The notes beneath the pieces are model-generated. The model saw only the letters and a program-made list of their open reading frames with translations. It ran no database searches and was not told where the DNA came from. A stretch of DNA of 64,000 nt from Microcaldota archaeon (lineage in GTDB: Archaea > Micrarchaeota > Micrarchaeia > Micrarchaeales > Micrarchaeaceae), in assembly GCA_021816895.1 (NCBI GenBank), contig JAKAWW010000001.1, positions 557,067-621,066 of the forward strand, in the 5' to 3' direction. The number at the start of each line of letters is the position of its first letter. Within the stretch, counting starts at the first letter, position 1. The translations under genes and the position numbers were made by a program. This document shows positions 51,736-61,285 of the stretch, in pieces.

Positions 51736-51747
51736 TTCTTTTGAATG

Positions 51748-52446
51748 TCAGCTATATGAACACTCGCTAAATGTAATGTTTGCATCGTATTGTGAAGGGT
51801 TGTCTACCAGTAAGTACCATTGACCAGAACCAAGAGGCACGTTCACATTCGCGTAATATGAGTCATTGAGCGTATAGTAAAATGGAGTGCTGTAGCCGTT
51901 GGTCCATTGGATGTATTCGGAAGGGGTCATTATATACACGACCACAGGAAGCGTTGAAGTAAATGTACAGTTCAGTGATCCGTGGCCAGAAATGGTAAAA
52001 TTTTTGTAGAAGTAATGATTGGAATATAGAATTTCAGGAGTATTTAATTGGAAAAGGGTATTACTGTATAGTAAAAATGCAAGAACAAAAATCGCTATTA
52101 TGACAATTGGTATTGTAATAAGCGAAGTGTATAGTTTCCTGTGTGCAGATTTAAACTTAAACAACACGCCCCGTATGAAAAGGGCAACAAGTATTCCAAG
52201 AACACCCATAAGGAAACCATCAGTAAATGTGTGTATTAGTCCATGATTTTCTGTATACACGATATAGATTATCATTACTACAACAACAAGCATTAGGTAC
52301 GCTAGCGCACTTATCATAGCGACACTAAAGAACACGAAAAAGGCTACGACCATTCCAAGGAAAAGTCCGAGTACTCCTATTGCTTTTGCCGAATCTTTCT
52401 TGGGCGTGTTTTTTGCGGATTTTTTACTTCTCTTATGGTTGGCCAT
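51748..52446 (-). CDS. membrane protein with exported C-terminal domain
   Basis: The 232-residue protein has a Lys-rich cytoplasmic start (MANHKRSKKSAKNTPKK), about four hydrophobic helices (about 23-130), and an exported beta-rich C-terminal domain with Asn sequons and two Cys residues. No known family recognised. It lies at the far side of the tRNA-Phe repeats and is AT-rich. Confidence 0.65.
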   Translation of the reverse strand: MANHKRSKKSAKNTPKKDSAKAIGVLGLFLGMVVAFFVFFSVAMISALAYLMLVVVVMIIYIVYTENHGLIHTFTDGFLMGVLGILVALFIRGVLFKFKSAHRKLYTSLITIPIVIIAIFVLAFLLYSNTLFQLNTPEILYSNHYFYKNFTISGHGSLNCTFTSTLPVVVYIMTPSEYIQWTNGYSTPFYYTLNDSYYANVNVPLGSGQWYLLVDNPSQYDANITFSECSYS

Positions 52447-52671
52447 AATATCCGCCGTGGGACTATTATAATAGAAGCCTAAAAACTAAAAACCCTTTTA
52501 TTGTCAAAGATATTAATTAAGTTAGCCATTTAGATAACTATATAGAAAAATTTTGCATTTATCGTTATTGCAATATACTATTACAAAAAATGCAGTTGTG
52601 AGCAAAGACAATAAGTAATATTAAAGCATACAAAAGGGTAATGTTTATTGGATACATTAATTGGTGTTAGA

Positions 52672-52986
52672 ATGGTAGATAAGATCGTAATGGCAACCGT
52701 GGATTTAAACGGAATGCTCACTGGCATAGGCAGAGCACAAATAGTAGAGATTATCTATATAAAAGATGGCAAAGTAGAAAAAATAAGCGAAATAGACGTA
52801 AAATGGGACGAAACGCACGAAAAGGAGCAAGAAGGCTTGCACCACGCATCTGTTGCAAAGTTCATCATAGGAAACAAGGTAGATGAAGTAGTGACAGCAG
52901 GAGCTGGGCCAGACATGCGGAGCATGCTTGAAAAGCTTGGTATAAAGATAAGGCTCGCAAACGGCTACTACAAGGATTATATATGA
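52672..52986 (+). CDS. dinitrogenase FeMo-cofactor-binding-like (NifX/NifB-C-like) protein
   Basis: The 104-residue protein resembles the small NifX/NifY-like fold (RNase H-like): an ancient strand set starting KIVMATVDLNG, and DEVVTAGAGPDMRSMLEKLG followed by IKIRLANGYYKDYI. In archaea without nitrogenase this fold has unknown metal- or cluster-related roles. His pairs (DETHEKE, LHHASV) may bind metal. ATG 52672 has GGTGTTAG seven bases before it and is preferred over the TTG 24 bases earlier. Confidence 0.65.
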   Translation: MVDKIVMATVDLNGMLTGIGRAQIVEIIYIKDGKVEKISEIDVKWDETHEKEQEGLHHASVAKFIIGNKVDEVVTAGAGPDMRSMLEKLGIKIRLANGYYKDYI

Positions 52987-53004
52987 ATTGCTGCGCAGCT
53001 GAAG

Positions 53005-53709
53005 CTACACGCCGAATCTCCTCTCTCGCTTTAGAAAATCGGATATTGCCCTGTCAAGGTCCTTTTTTGCAAATGCGGGCCAGTACTTCTTGCTGAAATA
53101 CAGCTCTGAATATGCTGCCTGCCACGGCATGAAGCCGGAAAGCCTGAGCTCCCCGGAGGTCCTTATCACCAGGTCTATGTCAGGCACATCCTTAGAGATC
53201 AGGTATTTCTTGAACGAGCTTTCACTAATGCGCTTTGGGAGTTTCCCCTTAGTGCTGTCTTTTGCAATTCCTCCTGCAATATGCATCATGTCCTCCCTGC
53301 CGCCATAGCCGAAAAGCGCGAATATTTTCCTTTCCTTAAAGTTTCTTGTCTGCTTTTCCAACCTTTCAAAGCTCGCAAGAAGATTTTTAGGAAGAAGGCC
53401 CCTCTCACCTACAAGGATAAGCCTCGCATCCTTCTCCTTGAGCCTTCTTAGTGTGTTTTCATCGTCAAGAAGCTTCGCATATGCGCTAAAAAGGGCGTCG
53501 AGCTCGCTCTTGGGCCTTCCTGTGTTCTCAGTCGAAAGCCCCCACACCACTATGTTCCTTATTCCGTAGCTGTAGCACCACTCGCTAAAATCCAGGAACT
53601 TATCAATCCCAAGGCTGTACGCACTTGATATGCTGGCAAGGTTGGAGCGCGCCCATCTCCTGTTGCCATCAGGTATTACAGCTATTGTCTCTATTTTTTT
53701 GTTCTTCAA
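53005..53709 (-). CDS. uppS: cis-prenyltransferase (undecaprenyl-diphosphate-synthase family)
   Basis: The 234-residue enzyme elongates allylic diphosphates with IPP to make the long cis-polyprenyl lipid carrier for glycan and protein glycosylation. Conserved parts seen are VIPDGNRRWAR, VWGLSTENTGRPKSELDALF, IRTSGELRLSGFMPWQAAYS and ELYF. Length is typical (230-260). It uses the products of the isoprenoid route encoded nearby (IDI-2, HMG-CoA synthase). N-linked glycosylation would fit the sequon-rich surface proteins of the window. Confidence 0.93.
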   Translation of the reverse strand: MKNKKIETIAVIPDGNRRWARSNLASISSAYSLGIDKFLDFSEWCYSYGIRNIVVWGLSTENTGRPKSELDALFSAYAKLLDDENTLRRLKEKDARLILVGERGLLPKNLLASFERLEKQTRNFKERKIFALFGYGGREDMMHIAGGIAKDSTKGKLPKRISESSFKKYLISKDVPDIDLVIRTSGELRLSGFMPWQAAYSELYFSKKYWPAFAKKDLDRAISDFLKRERRFGV

Positions 53710-53898
53710 CTACTCACGCGTTTGGTTTATGGCAACATTTTTTTTGCTGAGCTTTGCTTGATTGGTCATATTATTTTTCACATTGCATTTCAAATATTTA
53801 TCTGTTAGGCTCCAAACCCCATGGAGCAATGCCACCAGCATTTGCAACAACAAAACTAAAGGTTTAAATTCAACGCTGTAAAAATATAGTTTGTAAAT

Positions 53899-53971
53899 GC
53901 GACTGTAGTCTAGCCTGGTAGGACATCGCCTTGCCAAGGCGGTAACTCGGGTTCAAATCCCGACAGTCGCA
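53899..53971 (+). tRNA. tRNA-Gly (GCC)
   Basis: Acceptor GCGACTG/CAGTCGC, D-arm GTCT/GGAC (one wobble pair), anticodon arm TCGCC-TTGCCAA-GGCGG giving GCC, T-arm TCGGG-TTCAAAT-CCCGA, discriminator A, no intron and no encoded CCA. A TATA-like AAAATATAG lies about 16 bases upstream. Confidence 0.95.
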
Positions 53972-54001
53972 TATTATATATATTATATTCATTGGATACT
54001 T

Positions 54002-55090
54002 ATGGACAGCAAAGTTTTTGAGAAGCGCACAAGCATTATGGAGCTTTTGAGTGGGAAGAGGATAATACTCGTAACACACCTGAAGGACATTGATGGAGTA
54101 AGCTCTGCTGCCATAGCAGTAAGCTCGCTCAGTCCAGAAAAGGTAATATTTTCAGACTATGGGAGAGTACCCGCTTTAGAGCTATTGAAGGATTTTCCAG
54201 GATCACAGAAAGGCATGGCGATAATATTTACCGATATAAGCCTTAGCGAGGATGCTTCAGACGTGTATAAAGAGTTGTTCGGCAAGCTGAAAAGTGATGG
54301 AGACATTATAATCTGGCTTGATCACCACCCCACACAAGAGAAGGCAGTCCACGTCCTTCAGGATTTTGCAGACTTTGCAGTTGCAGGGGAGCAGAACATG
54401 TGCGGCGCCGAATTGCTATATGAAGAGATAATAAAGCCGTTGGGGCTTTCCAGCACTAAGATAGAGACAATTAAAGAGATGGCGCATATATCTGACTTCA
54501 ACATAAGCGGAACGCCTTTTGATGAAAAACTTAGGAAAGCTACCAAAGCGATATCAAGCTATCTTGATGACAGGACAGGCATCCAGGAGGGACTTCTCAG
54601 GATTTCAAAGGCCATAGAAAATGACCCCAACAACTTTGACAGAGACAGCTTTGTGTCAGAAAGGGCTGAGATTTATGAGCGTGCACAAAAGCGGCTGAAG
54701 GATGAGCTGGCAAACAACACATACATAGTGGGCAATGATATTGTCAAAGCAATAGTAGGATTCAACACTGCAGGCTCTTTGCAGTCGAACGACGGATGCT
54801 ATTTCCTGCTTGAGCTTGACAAGGCAAGAAATGGAAATGCGAACACTGCGATATATGTGAAGGTAAAATTGGGCACGTGCCATATTAGGGTAAGTAACAA
54901 AAGCATAGACACGCTTTTACTTGCGCAGGCGCTTAACGGCAATGGGCATCCGGCAGCAAGTGCATTCCCCATTCCAAAGGATTTCGTCATCGACAGCAAG
55001 GAAGGCATGAGAAAATTTGCTGATTTTATAGATGGGAAGATCAAAGAGATTTACAAGACTGAGGACAGGATAGAGAAGACAAAGGTATAA
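54002..55090 (+). CDS. DHH-family phosphoesterase
   Basis: The 362-residue protein has DHH motifs I-III: VTHLKDIDGVSSAAI (Asp-x-Asp metal site), IIFTDISLSED and IWLDHHPTQE, and a C-terminal DHHA1-like motif GNGHPAASAFPIP. Family members are RecJ-like exonucleases or nanoRNases/cyclic-dinucleotide phosphodiesterases; the size and DHHA1 form suggest a RecJ-like or GAN-like archaeal enzyme. It starts 30 bases after tRNA-Gly. Confidence 0.85.
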   Translation: MDSKVFEKRTSIMELLSGKRIILVTHLKDIDGVSSAAIAVSSLSPEKVIFSDYGRVPALELLKDFPGSQKGMAIIFTDISLSEDASDVYKELFGKLKSDGDIIIWLDHHPTQEKAVHVLQDFADFAVAGEQNMCGAELLYEEIIKPLGLSSTKIETIKEMAHISDFNISGTPFDEKLRKATKAISSYLDDRTGIQEGLLRISKAIENDPNNFDRDSFVSERAEIYERAQKRLKDELANNTYIVGNDIVKAIVGFNTAGSLQSNDGCYFLLELDKARNGNANTAIYVKVKLGTCHIRVSNKSIDTLLLAQALNGNGHPAASAFPIPKDFVIDSKEGMRKFADFIDGKIKEIYKTEDRIEKTKV

Positions 55091-55147
55091 TGCGCAGCAT
55101 AGCAAGATATTTAAGCTTATAATAGGAATATTCTTGTAGGTGACTAT

Positions 55148-55438
55148 ATGAAGATAAGCGAGATATATGACATGGACATATATAGCGATGGCGGCCAATA
55201 CCTGGGAGAGGTGCGCGATGCCATAATAGATCTTGAGCGTGGTGAAGTTAGCAGGCTGCTCATGGAAGAATGGCGCAATGCCAGCAAGGAAGAGGTAAAA
55301 AGGCTGCTGCTGCAGAAGAGCGTCATATTCAAGAATATAAAAAGCATAGAGGACGTAGTGCTTGTTTCAACCGGCAATCAGTACAAGAAGAGCGAGAGCG
55401 AAAACGCTTCAGAAGTATCTGACTTGATAAACAGGTAA
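55148..55438 (+). CDS. PRC-barrel domain protein
   Basis: The 96-residue protein is a PRC-barrel: MKISEIYDMDIYSDGGQYLG, then VRDAIIDLERGEVSRLL, followed by a charged helix. PRC-barrel proteins in archaea are linked to RNA or ribosome processing and, in some groups, to cell division; the exact role here is open. A TAGGTGACTAT ribosome site precedes the ATG. It lies upstream of the L40e gene on the same strand. Confidence 0.8.
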   Translation: MKISEIYDMDIYSDGGQYLGEVRDAIIDLERGEVSRLLMEEWRNASKEEVKRLLLQKSVIFKNIKSIEDVVLVSTGNQYKKSESENASEVSDLINR

Positions 55439-55516
55439 ACTGACTGCTTTTTATACTTTTTTGTTAAATCTTTAATCGATTGTTTTATTTTTAATGCTTT
55501 TACTGATGGTGCTTCT

Positions 55517-55669
55517 ATGGGCAAATTTCCGATTGCAGACGCAGAAATATCAAAGGTTTGGATTTGCAAGAAATGCAAGGCTAGAAATCCTGCTGGCGCA
55601 GAGAAATGCAGGAAGTGCGGCTACAAGTATCTAAGGCCCAAGAGGAAGAGTGTTAGGGCTAAGAAGTAG
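55517..55669 (+). CDS. rpl40e: ribosomal protein L40e
   Basis: This 50-residue gene is too short for routine finding but is clear: [20 protein letters not shown], then a zinc ribbon CKKC...CRKCG and a basic tail [11 protein letters not shown]. This is the archaeal/eukaryotic L40e (eL40) without the ubiquitin fusion of eukaryotes. GGTGCTTCT precedes the ATG. It is a good archaeal marker. Confidence 0.9.
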   Translation: MGKFPIADAEISKVWICKKCKARNPAGAEKCRKCGYKYLRPKRKSVRAKK

Positions 55670-55698
55670 CCAAAACTTGTAGTTAAAAGGTGAATAAA

Positions 55699-55920
55699 AT
55701 GGTAGAGCTTACACCAATAGAGCAGGCGGTTTTGAAGGCTATGCAAGAGCTTGGGGCCACAAAGGAAGACAGCATAAAGACCGCTGACGACATAACGAAG
55801 AAGTCAAACAGGCCGAAGGGGCTTGTAACTAATGCACTTGTGACCCTGGTGCAGAAGAGCCTCATAAAGAGGGTTGCCAGGGAAAAAGCGGCAGGCTATT
55901 ATATAATGAAGCAGCAGTGA
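55699..55920 (+). CDS. winged-helix DNA-binding-like protein
   Basis: The 73-residue protein is a single winged helix: TPIEQAVLKAMQELGATKED, a second helix with TADDITKKSNRP, recognition helix KGLVTNALVTLVQKSLIKRV, and a wing REKAAGYYIM. ATG 55699 is preceded by AGGTGAATAAA. It is followed within six bases by the next gene and is probably co-transcribed with it. A regulator or an RNA-associated helper; no effector domain. Confidence 0.75.
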   Translation: MVELTPIEQAVLKAMQELGATKEDSIKTADDITKKSNRPKGLVTNALVTLVQKSLIKRVAREKAAGYYIMKQQ

Positions 55921-55926
55921 TTGCAC

Positions 55927-56385
55927 ATGGATGAGCCCTCCGAGTACGTAGACTTCATGGCAAAGTACAAGGACTGGATATCGATAAAGAGGCTGGGCAT
56001 ACGCGAAGACACGAAGCCTGAAGAGATAGCGCATCATCTTGCTGGGATAAGGAGCATCGCAGACAGCAAAGCTTATTCTTTGCTTGGCATAGACACGGCA
56101 AAGCTTGACGCATTTGCAGAAAGCATCGTTTCAGGAAGGCGCAAAAGCTATGCAGCGCTTGGCGAAGCTTATGCTTCATTGCAGTCAAGCAGCACTGCCG
56201 ATGCGGTAAAAGAAGCATGCGGCGGAAAACCGCTAAAGAGCATAGCTGAAGCTTATCTTCTGAGCAGGATAGCAAAGGATATGGGTTTTGATATTGCGGT
56301 AGAGCAGCTTGCCCTTTCCAAGGCATATCCTGAACTCAAGCCGCCAAAGGCGCTGGGCAGAATGGGCAAAGGCAAAAAAGAATAA
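55927..56385 (+). CDS. hypothetical helical protein, possibly DUF2666-like
   Basis: The 152-residue protein has an N-terminal AKYKDWISIKRLGI-type segment (near 14-27) followed by EDTKPEEIAHHLAGIRSIAD, a wording I associate with the archaeal DUF2666 family; this is from memory and uncertain. The rest is alpha helical and basic at the end (GRMGKGKKE). It follows the winged-helix gene by six bases. The TTG at 55921 is a less likely start. Confidence 0.6.
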   Translation: MDEPSEYVDFMAKYKDWISIKRLGIREDTKPEEIAHHLAGIRSIADSKAYSLLGIDTAKLDAFAESIVSGRRKSYAALGEAYASLQSSSTADAVKEACGGKPLKSIAEAYLLSRIAKDMGFDIAVEQLALSKAYPELKPPKALGRMGKGKKE

Positions 56386-56395
56386 GCCAATGCGC

Positions 56396-58327
56396 CTAGT
56401 ACCTTATATGTATCTTGCTCATTGACCCGTTTTGCACATATGCATACTCGCCTGTTCCATCTATGTTCCTTTTTATCGTGTAGAAGCCATCGGGCATTTC
56501 GCTTCTTAGGAATGCTTTCGTCTTTTCAAACAGGTTGCCACTTTCGGACGCCCTTATTGCTTCGGTATTGCCAGTAAGCCATCTGTGCAGCTCTATGTAC
56601 TGCTCCGCGTTTATTGTTACTGTGTCCATGCTTATGGATATGTTGTTGATAAGCTTTTCTTTTGTTGTGCTTATTGTTATGGGCTCCACTACGCCTTGAG
56701 CGCCGCTGCCGAAGCCGCCAAGGATGCCTTCCAGGTGTATGACCTTATTTGAATCGCTCAATCCAAGCTCTGCATCTTCGCACTTCGAAAGCTGGTCCAG
56801 CAAGCTGGTAAACGACTGCAACGAAGCTGAAGAGTAGACATTCCCTGTTTGCGATGGCAGAACAAGCGCTTTGTCAATTTTTAGCTTTCTGATAAATTCC
56901 TTGAATTCCGGCTGCTTCCTTATTCCACTGAGCCACGCCCAATATCTCTTTATGTCTGGATCCTCCTCTATATATTTTATGATATCTTGCTCCTCCTTAT
57001 CGCCATTCACATTGAACTGCTTGAACTTATGGTCAAGCAAATCTGTCAGGCTGGAAAAGCCGGATAGTGGCTCTGGACCGACATCAGGCCTTTTCTGCAT
57101 CTCTTCGAAAACAGCCCTATTGAAATTTCTCATTTCGTGGACAAATAGGAAGCTTGCAAAGTAGATCGCTTGTTTTGAAAACGGCACGTGGTTTACAAAA
57201 AATTCAAGGACTTTTTCTGATATGCTCATACCGTTTTCGAGCTTGTATACATGTGCTATCTTTGAGCTTTCAAGAGCCTTTGCAACATTATACACATATA
57301 CGATCTCTGAGAATTTACCGTGGACTACAGGGTATTCCTTGAAATATTTCGTAAAATCAGAAAGGGCCATATGATATGCACTTCTTAATGAATAATGTAT
57401 TGCTGCAATCTCAGGATCATGGGTTATCCACATGAGCACGCTGCCTGCACCTTGGGTAAGCTCGGCATTGGGAGCAAGCTCTGGGTCGTATATGGCAATA
57501 TCGGATGATACCACAAGGGCCGATTCCCCGTCGCCCAAGCCCCTTGCTGCTTGGTCCAATGACATTACGCCGCCAACGCACGCATATGTGGTAGGATAAA
57601 GCATTGCATGGCGCAACATAGAGATAACTGGCCTATATTTCTGCTCATCCTCTTCGATGAGTTTAGAGCTTACAAGCTCTAGGGCTATCTCTAACTCCGG
57701 CCTGCTCCTGTCAGGATTGCTTTCGCTAGAATAATAGATTGTCCTAATCGGCTTATCCATGAGAGATGAGAATTTCTTCTTGTCTGACACGATGCCCTTG
57801 ATGAACTTGTACAGGTTGTCCGCAACAAAGGTGACGTTGCCTTCCGCAAAGCTTGGCAGCACTATGTTTTTGTTGCCAAGGCCCTCTTCTATCTTTTTTG
57901 GGTCTACATAGGATTTGCTTAATATTTCATCGATTTCCTGATTGCTTATTACTCCTTTCTCCATGAGCGGCTTTACTACAGCAAGAGCGCCATCAAGCGA
58001 ATTGGTGCTCTCCAAGCTTGCCAAGATTATATCCATATTGGCTTTTTCATCGCGAAGCTCGTTGAATGAATAAGCATGCCCAAGGTAGTTGGACCCGAAC
58101 TTGCCAGCTATGTACTCTTCTACCGGCCCATATGGGTAGCTAAGCTCTATCAAGTCTTCCATTTCACGGATTTTTTCCCCAAGCGCATTTGAATCTTCCT
58201 TCACCATTGCGTACAGCTTTTCGATTACACCCTTTGCGGTAAGGGCCTTTGCAAGCTCTGCAGCACTTATGCTCAGGTGCGGTGTAGCAACAGCGATTTC
58301 GCTTATCCCAACATTTTTCTTTGCCAT
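56396..58327 (-). CDS. hydroxymethylglutaryl-CoA synthase, enlarged
   Basis: HMG-CoA synthase condenses acetyl-CoA with acetoacetyl-CoA, the first committed step of the mevalonate pathway. Catalytic residues are visible: Cys in TTYACVGGVMSLDQAA (about 250), His in NHVPFSKQA (about 380), and the GGFGSGAQG end. The protein is 643 residues long, against 345-460 for the family. About 100 extra residues lie between the first strand (ATPHLSISAAEL) and the usual second block (DPKKIEEGLGNKNI), and a further 100 near 420-520. ATG 58327 is preferred because the family start (KKNVGISEIAVATP) is there and GTGAT precedes it. Confidence 0.85.
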   Translation of the reverse strand: MAKKNVGISEIAVATPHLSISAAELAKALTAKGVIEKLYAMVKEDSNALGEKIREMEDLIELSYPYGPVEEYIAGKFGSNYLGHAYSFNELRDEKANMDIILASLESTNSLDGALAVVKPLMEKGVISNQEIDEILSKSYVDPKKIEEGLGNKNIVLPSFAEGNVTFVADNLYKFIKGIVSDKKKFSSLMDKPIRTIYYSSESNPDRSRPELEIALELVSSKLIEEDEQKYRPVISMLRHAMLYPTTYACVGGVMSLDQAARGLGDGESALVVSSDIAIYDPELAPNAELTQGAGSVLMWITHDPEIAAIHYSLRSAYHMALSDFTKYFKEYPVVHGKFSEIVYVYNVAKALESSKIAHVYKLENGMSISEKVLEFFVNHVPFSKQAIYFASFLFVHEMRNFNRAVFEEMQKRPDVGPEPLSGFSSLTDLLDHKFKQFNVNGDKEEQDIIKYIEEDPDIKRYWAWLSGIRKQPEFKEFIRKLKIDKALVLPSQTGNVYSSASLQSFTSLLDQLSKCEDAELGLSDSNKVIHLEGILGGFGSGAQGVVEPITISTTKEKLINNISISMDTVTINAEQYIELHRWLTGNTEAIRASESGNLFEKTKAFLRSEMPDGFYTIKRNIDGTGEYAYVQNGSMSKIHIRY

Positions 58328-58513
58328 ATTATCACTTTGCATAGCACTACAAAACTAATATCTATAAATGTCTATATGCAATTAGACAATTAACAAAGCT
58401 TGTTTTTATGTAAAATTTTGTGAAACAAGTAAACAACATTTTACTTGCTGTGATGTCCAAAAAAAGTAGGGTATAAAAACATTAATGAACTAATTGGTAT
58501 CAGCAAGGGCGAC

Positions 58514-61285
58514 TTGGTGGGGGAAGCCGTACTGGACAATGAGACGGTGGCCGGTGAGAAGAGCAGCTTCAACCACCTCAAAAAGCATTATAATATACTT
58601 ACTATTTCTGACATAGGAGGAGGCACAAGGTACACAAGCAAGGATAATCTTGTAGGCCTTGCCGAATACCTCAGCAGGGCAAAAGAAGATAAGCCTGACT
58701 TACTAATAATTATTGGCGGGCTTTTCCCAGACATACCAAGACTGGGCTCTACTTCGAGCATGAACAAGAAAAAGGTGCTTAGTCCTGGAATAGACAGGCT
58801 AGATGATGCTGCCGCAATAATGAAGCCGCACATACTCAGGCTTCTAGAGGCGATGCCCAAAGCAACCAAGATTGTATACACTTTCAATTCTGAGGATTGG
58901 GCCAATATAAGAACACAGGAACTAAAGTTAAAGGATGAATATCTTTTCTATATAAGCAGCGTGAAAAAGAGGATAGACGAAATTACCGAGAAGCTACTTG
59001 GAGTAGAGGCGATAATAAGGGTAGCCAAGATTTCCGCTTCGAAGCTCGAAGAGCAGCTGAAAGCAGATCCGAAGAATCAGGATCTGATTAATGAAAGGGG
59101 CAATGTCAAAAGGAAGCTTAGGATAAGAAATGCGGAATATGCCGATCTTGCGAGAACGCTGAAGCCGCTAGAGACGTTATATGCAAACGCCTTGAAGCGC
59201 ACGAGCTCGAAAGACATAAAGGACATGCTTGATGAGGAGCTGAAAAATCAGGAGCTTGTGCAGGAAGAGCTGGACAAGCTTGGCCAGCACGAAACCGAGG
59301 AATACTTGAAGCTGGCAGGAAAGGCGAAAAGGATAGCAAACACGATAAGCAGGCTTACTAAGCGCTATACGGAAGCGATGGAAAGTGAAACAGAAAATAG
59401 CGAGCACAAGAGGCTAATGCAAGCGCTGCTGTACACGCACAATGCACTTCCAGACAAAGAGACTGCGACGCTAATAGAGAAACATGTCAGGGCATACTAC
59501 AAATATCTTATAGACTCCACCTTTGGTTTTAGGAAGAGCATTATAGTGCAATCAGAAAATTCCGAGATGGGCATAGGGCAAAACTCCGATGATGAAGATG
59601 CCGAAGAGAATGCGTATACAAACTTTGCTGTTTATACAAAAAAACTGGACAAAAGCTACCTTAACGTTGCGGTAATGGGATCTTCAAGCAGATACGCCAA
59701 AAAGAGCAACGACGTGCCGATAGAAAAGCTTTATACAAAGCTCAGGAACGGCCTTGCTGAAGGCCATGACCTCAATGCTGCCCCAATAAACGTCCTTGTT
59801 ACAGGACACAATACCTATTCTACATTCACGCTTACACCCACATATAATCAAGGGGCAATAACGGCGTTACTTGCAAGTGGACCTTTCTGGGATGTTAAAA
59901 AAGCCGCAAAACTCGCTGAAAAAGATTATAAGACGGATGTTACTACCGCAACACAGAAAGGCCCGATAGGAAGCGGAGCGCACATGCTCAAGATAGAAGC
60001 CAGCAAGATAACGCACGAAGATATAACAAGCGACCTGCTAAAGGTTTATGCGGCAATAAGGTACAGGAAGGAGGCCAGTGCCAGCAACATGTCAAAGGTA
60101 CTTTCGGAGATGGAAGCGGCAAAGGAGGCGCCTAAAAATGGCGATGCACTGGGCAGCAAAATCAATCTGGAACGCTCCATACTTAAGAGTAAGCTACCTT
60201 CAGAGCTGAAGAGAGACGACCTAGCAAATGATTTTGTAAGCAAGAAGTTCATAGAATCAATGGTTTCCAGCAACGAAAAGCCACAAAACGATTTGAAAAC
60301 TATTAAGCTTGGGGTAATAAGCGATGTTCATATGGGCAGTTATGCAGATGTGCCGCTACTAAAGAAAGTTACGGAAAGCCTCATGGAAAAGAAGCTAGAC
60401 ATACTAGTACTTGCAGGGGACAACATAGAGGGCAACTACAACAACTATAAGAATGTACCAAGGCAGGTTAACAAGGTTGGCTACCATGACAATTTTGAGA
60501 AGGAGCTGCGGAAAATGGGCTATAACGAAGAGCAGGTCGCAAAATTCATGCTGGAGCTGATAAGGACAGATGACAAGAAGGTCCTGCAGAACATAGAGGA
60601 GCAATCCAAAGAGCTGGCAAAGATTACAAGCGAGCTTGTATATGACGTGCTTTCGAGAGGGGGCGTTGTGGCTATCGCTTCAGGGAACCATTATAACAAG
60701 ACCACAGGAGGATGGCAATTTGATGAAGCAACACGGATAGGAAGCGAATTTGAGAGCTATGTGCGCGGCAGGGCTGGAGATCGTGCAGAGAAGTTGCTTG
60801 AGAATTTAATAGTGATACCTGGAAGCGAATATGGCGGCGATCTGGTGAATATAAACCTTCCAGGGGGAACGTCGCCGCTAAAAATGAGGATAGAGCACGA
60901 GGGGGGCAGGCTGCCAAGCGAGAGCGTGAAGATTGCAGAACGATCAAGAGATGATGAAAACACAAAAGTCATAATAAAAGGGCACATACATGTAAGCGAA
61001 GATATCGACATAGGAGGCAAGTTCATACTTACCTGCTCTACAATGCAGGATTCTGAAAGCAACCCATACTTAAACAGGATAAATATACCGGTTAACGACA
61101 TGCTGAAGGGAGCGATGTACGCAGAGCTTTTGACCGTTAAGAACAAGGTGAAAGCGATAAGCACAGAGCCACTGATAAAGTTGAATTTGGCTGATAAATT
61201 TGACCTGCTACGCAGAGAGGTTGACAATAGGCTTATGACGGCAAATCTACATCAGCGCAATAACAAAATAGCATCTGCGAACTGA
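58514..61285 (+). CDS. double metallophosphoesterase with central coiled coil
   Basis: The 923-residue protein has two calcineurin-like domains. The N-terminal one (about 25-120) begins LTISDIGGGTRY and continues IIIGGLFPD, where the metal-binding Asp-x-His and GD-N motifs are lost. Residues about 140-320 form a long charged coiled coil. The C-terminal one (about 598-850) is intact: ISDVHMGS, LAGDNIEGN, ASGNHYN and KGHIHVSED. It is therefore one active and one degenerate phosphoesterase in one chain, as in two-domain DNA-end or nucleotide enzymes. A TATAAAAA box lies near 58473; the start (TTG 58514 or GTG 58517) is uncertain. Confidence 0.75.
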   Translation: MVGEAVLDNETVAGEKSSFNHLKKHYNILTISDIGGGTRYTSKDNLVGLAEYLSRAKEDKPDLLIIIGGLFPDIPRLGSTSSMNKKKVLSPGIDRLDDAAAIMKPHILRLLEAMPKATKIVYTFNSEDWANIRTQELKLKDEYLFYISSVKKRIDEITEKLLGVEAIIRVAKISASKLEEQLKADPKNQDLINERGNVKRKLRIRNAEYADLARTLKPLETLYANALKRTSSKDIKDMLDEELKNQELVQEELDKLGQHETEEYLKLAGKAKRIANTISRLTKRYTEAMESETENSEHKRLMQALLYTHNALPDKETATLIEKHVRAYYKYLIDSTFGFRKSIIVQSENSEMGIGQNSDDEDAEENAYTNFAVYTKKLDKSYLNVAVMGSSSRYAKKSNDVPIEKLYTKLRNGLAEGHDLNAAPINVLVTGHNTYSTFTLTPTYNQGAITALLASGPFWDVKKAAKLAEKDYKTDVTTATQKGPIGSGAHMLKIEASKITHEDITSDLLKVYAAIRYRKEASASNMSKVLSEMEAAKEAPKNGDALGSKINLERSILKSKLPSELKRDDLANDFVSKKFIESMVSSNEKPQNDLKTIKLGVISDVHMGSYADVPLLKKVTESLMEKKLDILVLAGDNIEGNYNNYKNVPRQVNKVGYHDNFEKELRKMGYNEEQVAKFMLELIRTDDKKVLQNIEEQSKELAKITSELVYDVLSRGGVVAIASGNHYNKTTGGWQFDEATRIGSEFESYVRGRAGDRAEKLLENLIVIPGSEYGGDLVNINLPGGTSPLKMRIEHEGGRLPSESVKIAERSRDDENTKVIIKGHIHVSEDIDIGGKFILTCSTMQDSESNPYLNRINIPVNDMLKGAMYAELLTVKNKVKAISTEPLIKLNLADKFDLLRREVDNRLMTANLHQRNNKIASAN

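Larger units (their letters stand above)
51312..51747. other. 435-base AT-rich region with a dead zinc-ribbon gene and tRNA-flank repeats
   Basis: Between the HAD gene and the membrane protein gene the sequence holds a decayed zinc-ribbon gene (51387-51545) and two degenerate copies of the sequence at the 3' end of tRNA-Phe (51641-51680 and 51708-51735). Nothing else is apparent. Confidence 0.5.

Noticed and set aside
52672-52986. Evidence for nitrogen fixation
   Set aside because: The small NifX-like fold is widespread in organisms without nitrogenase and no nif genes are in the window.
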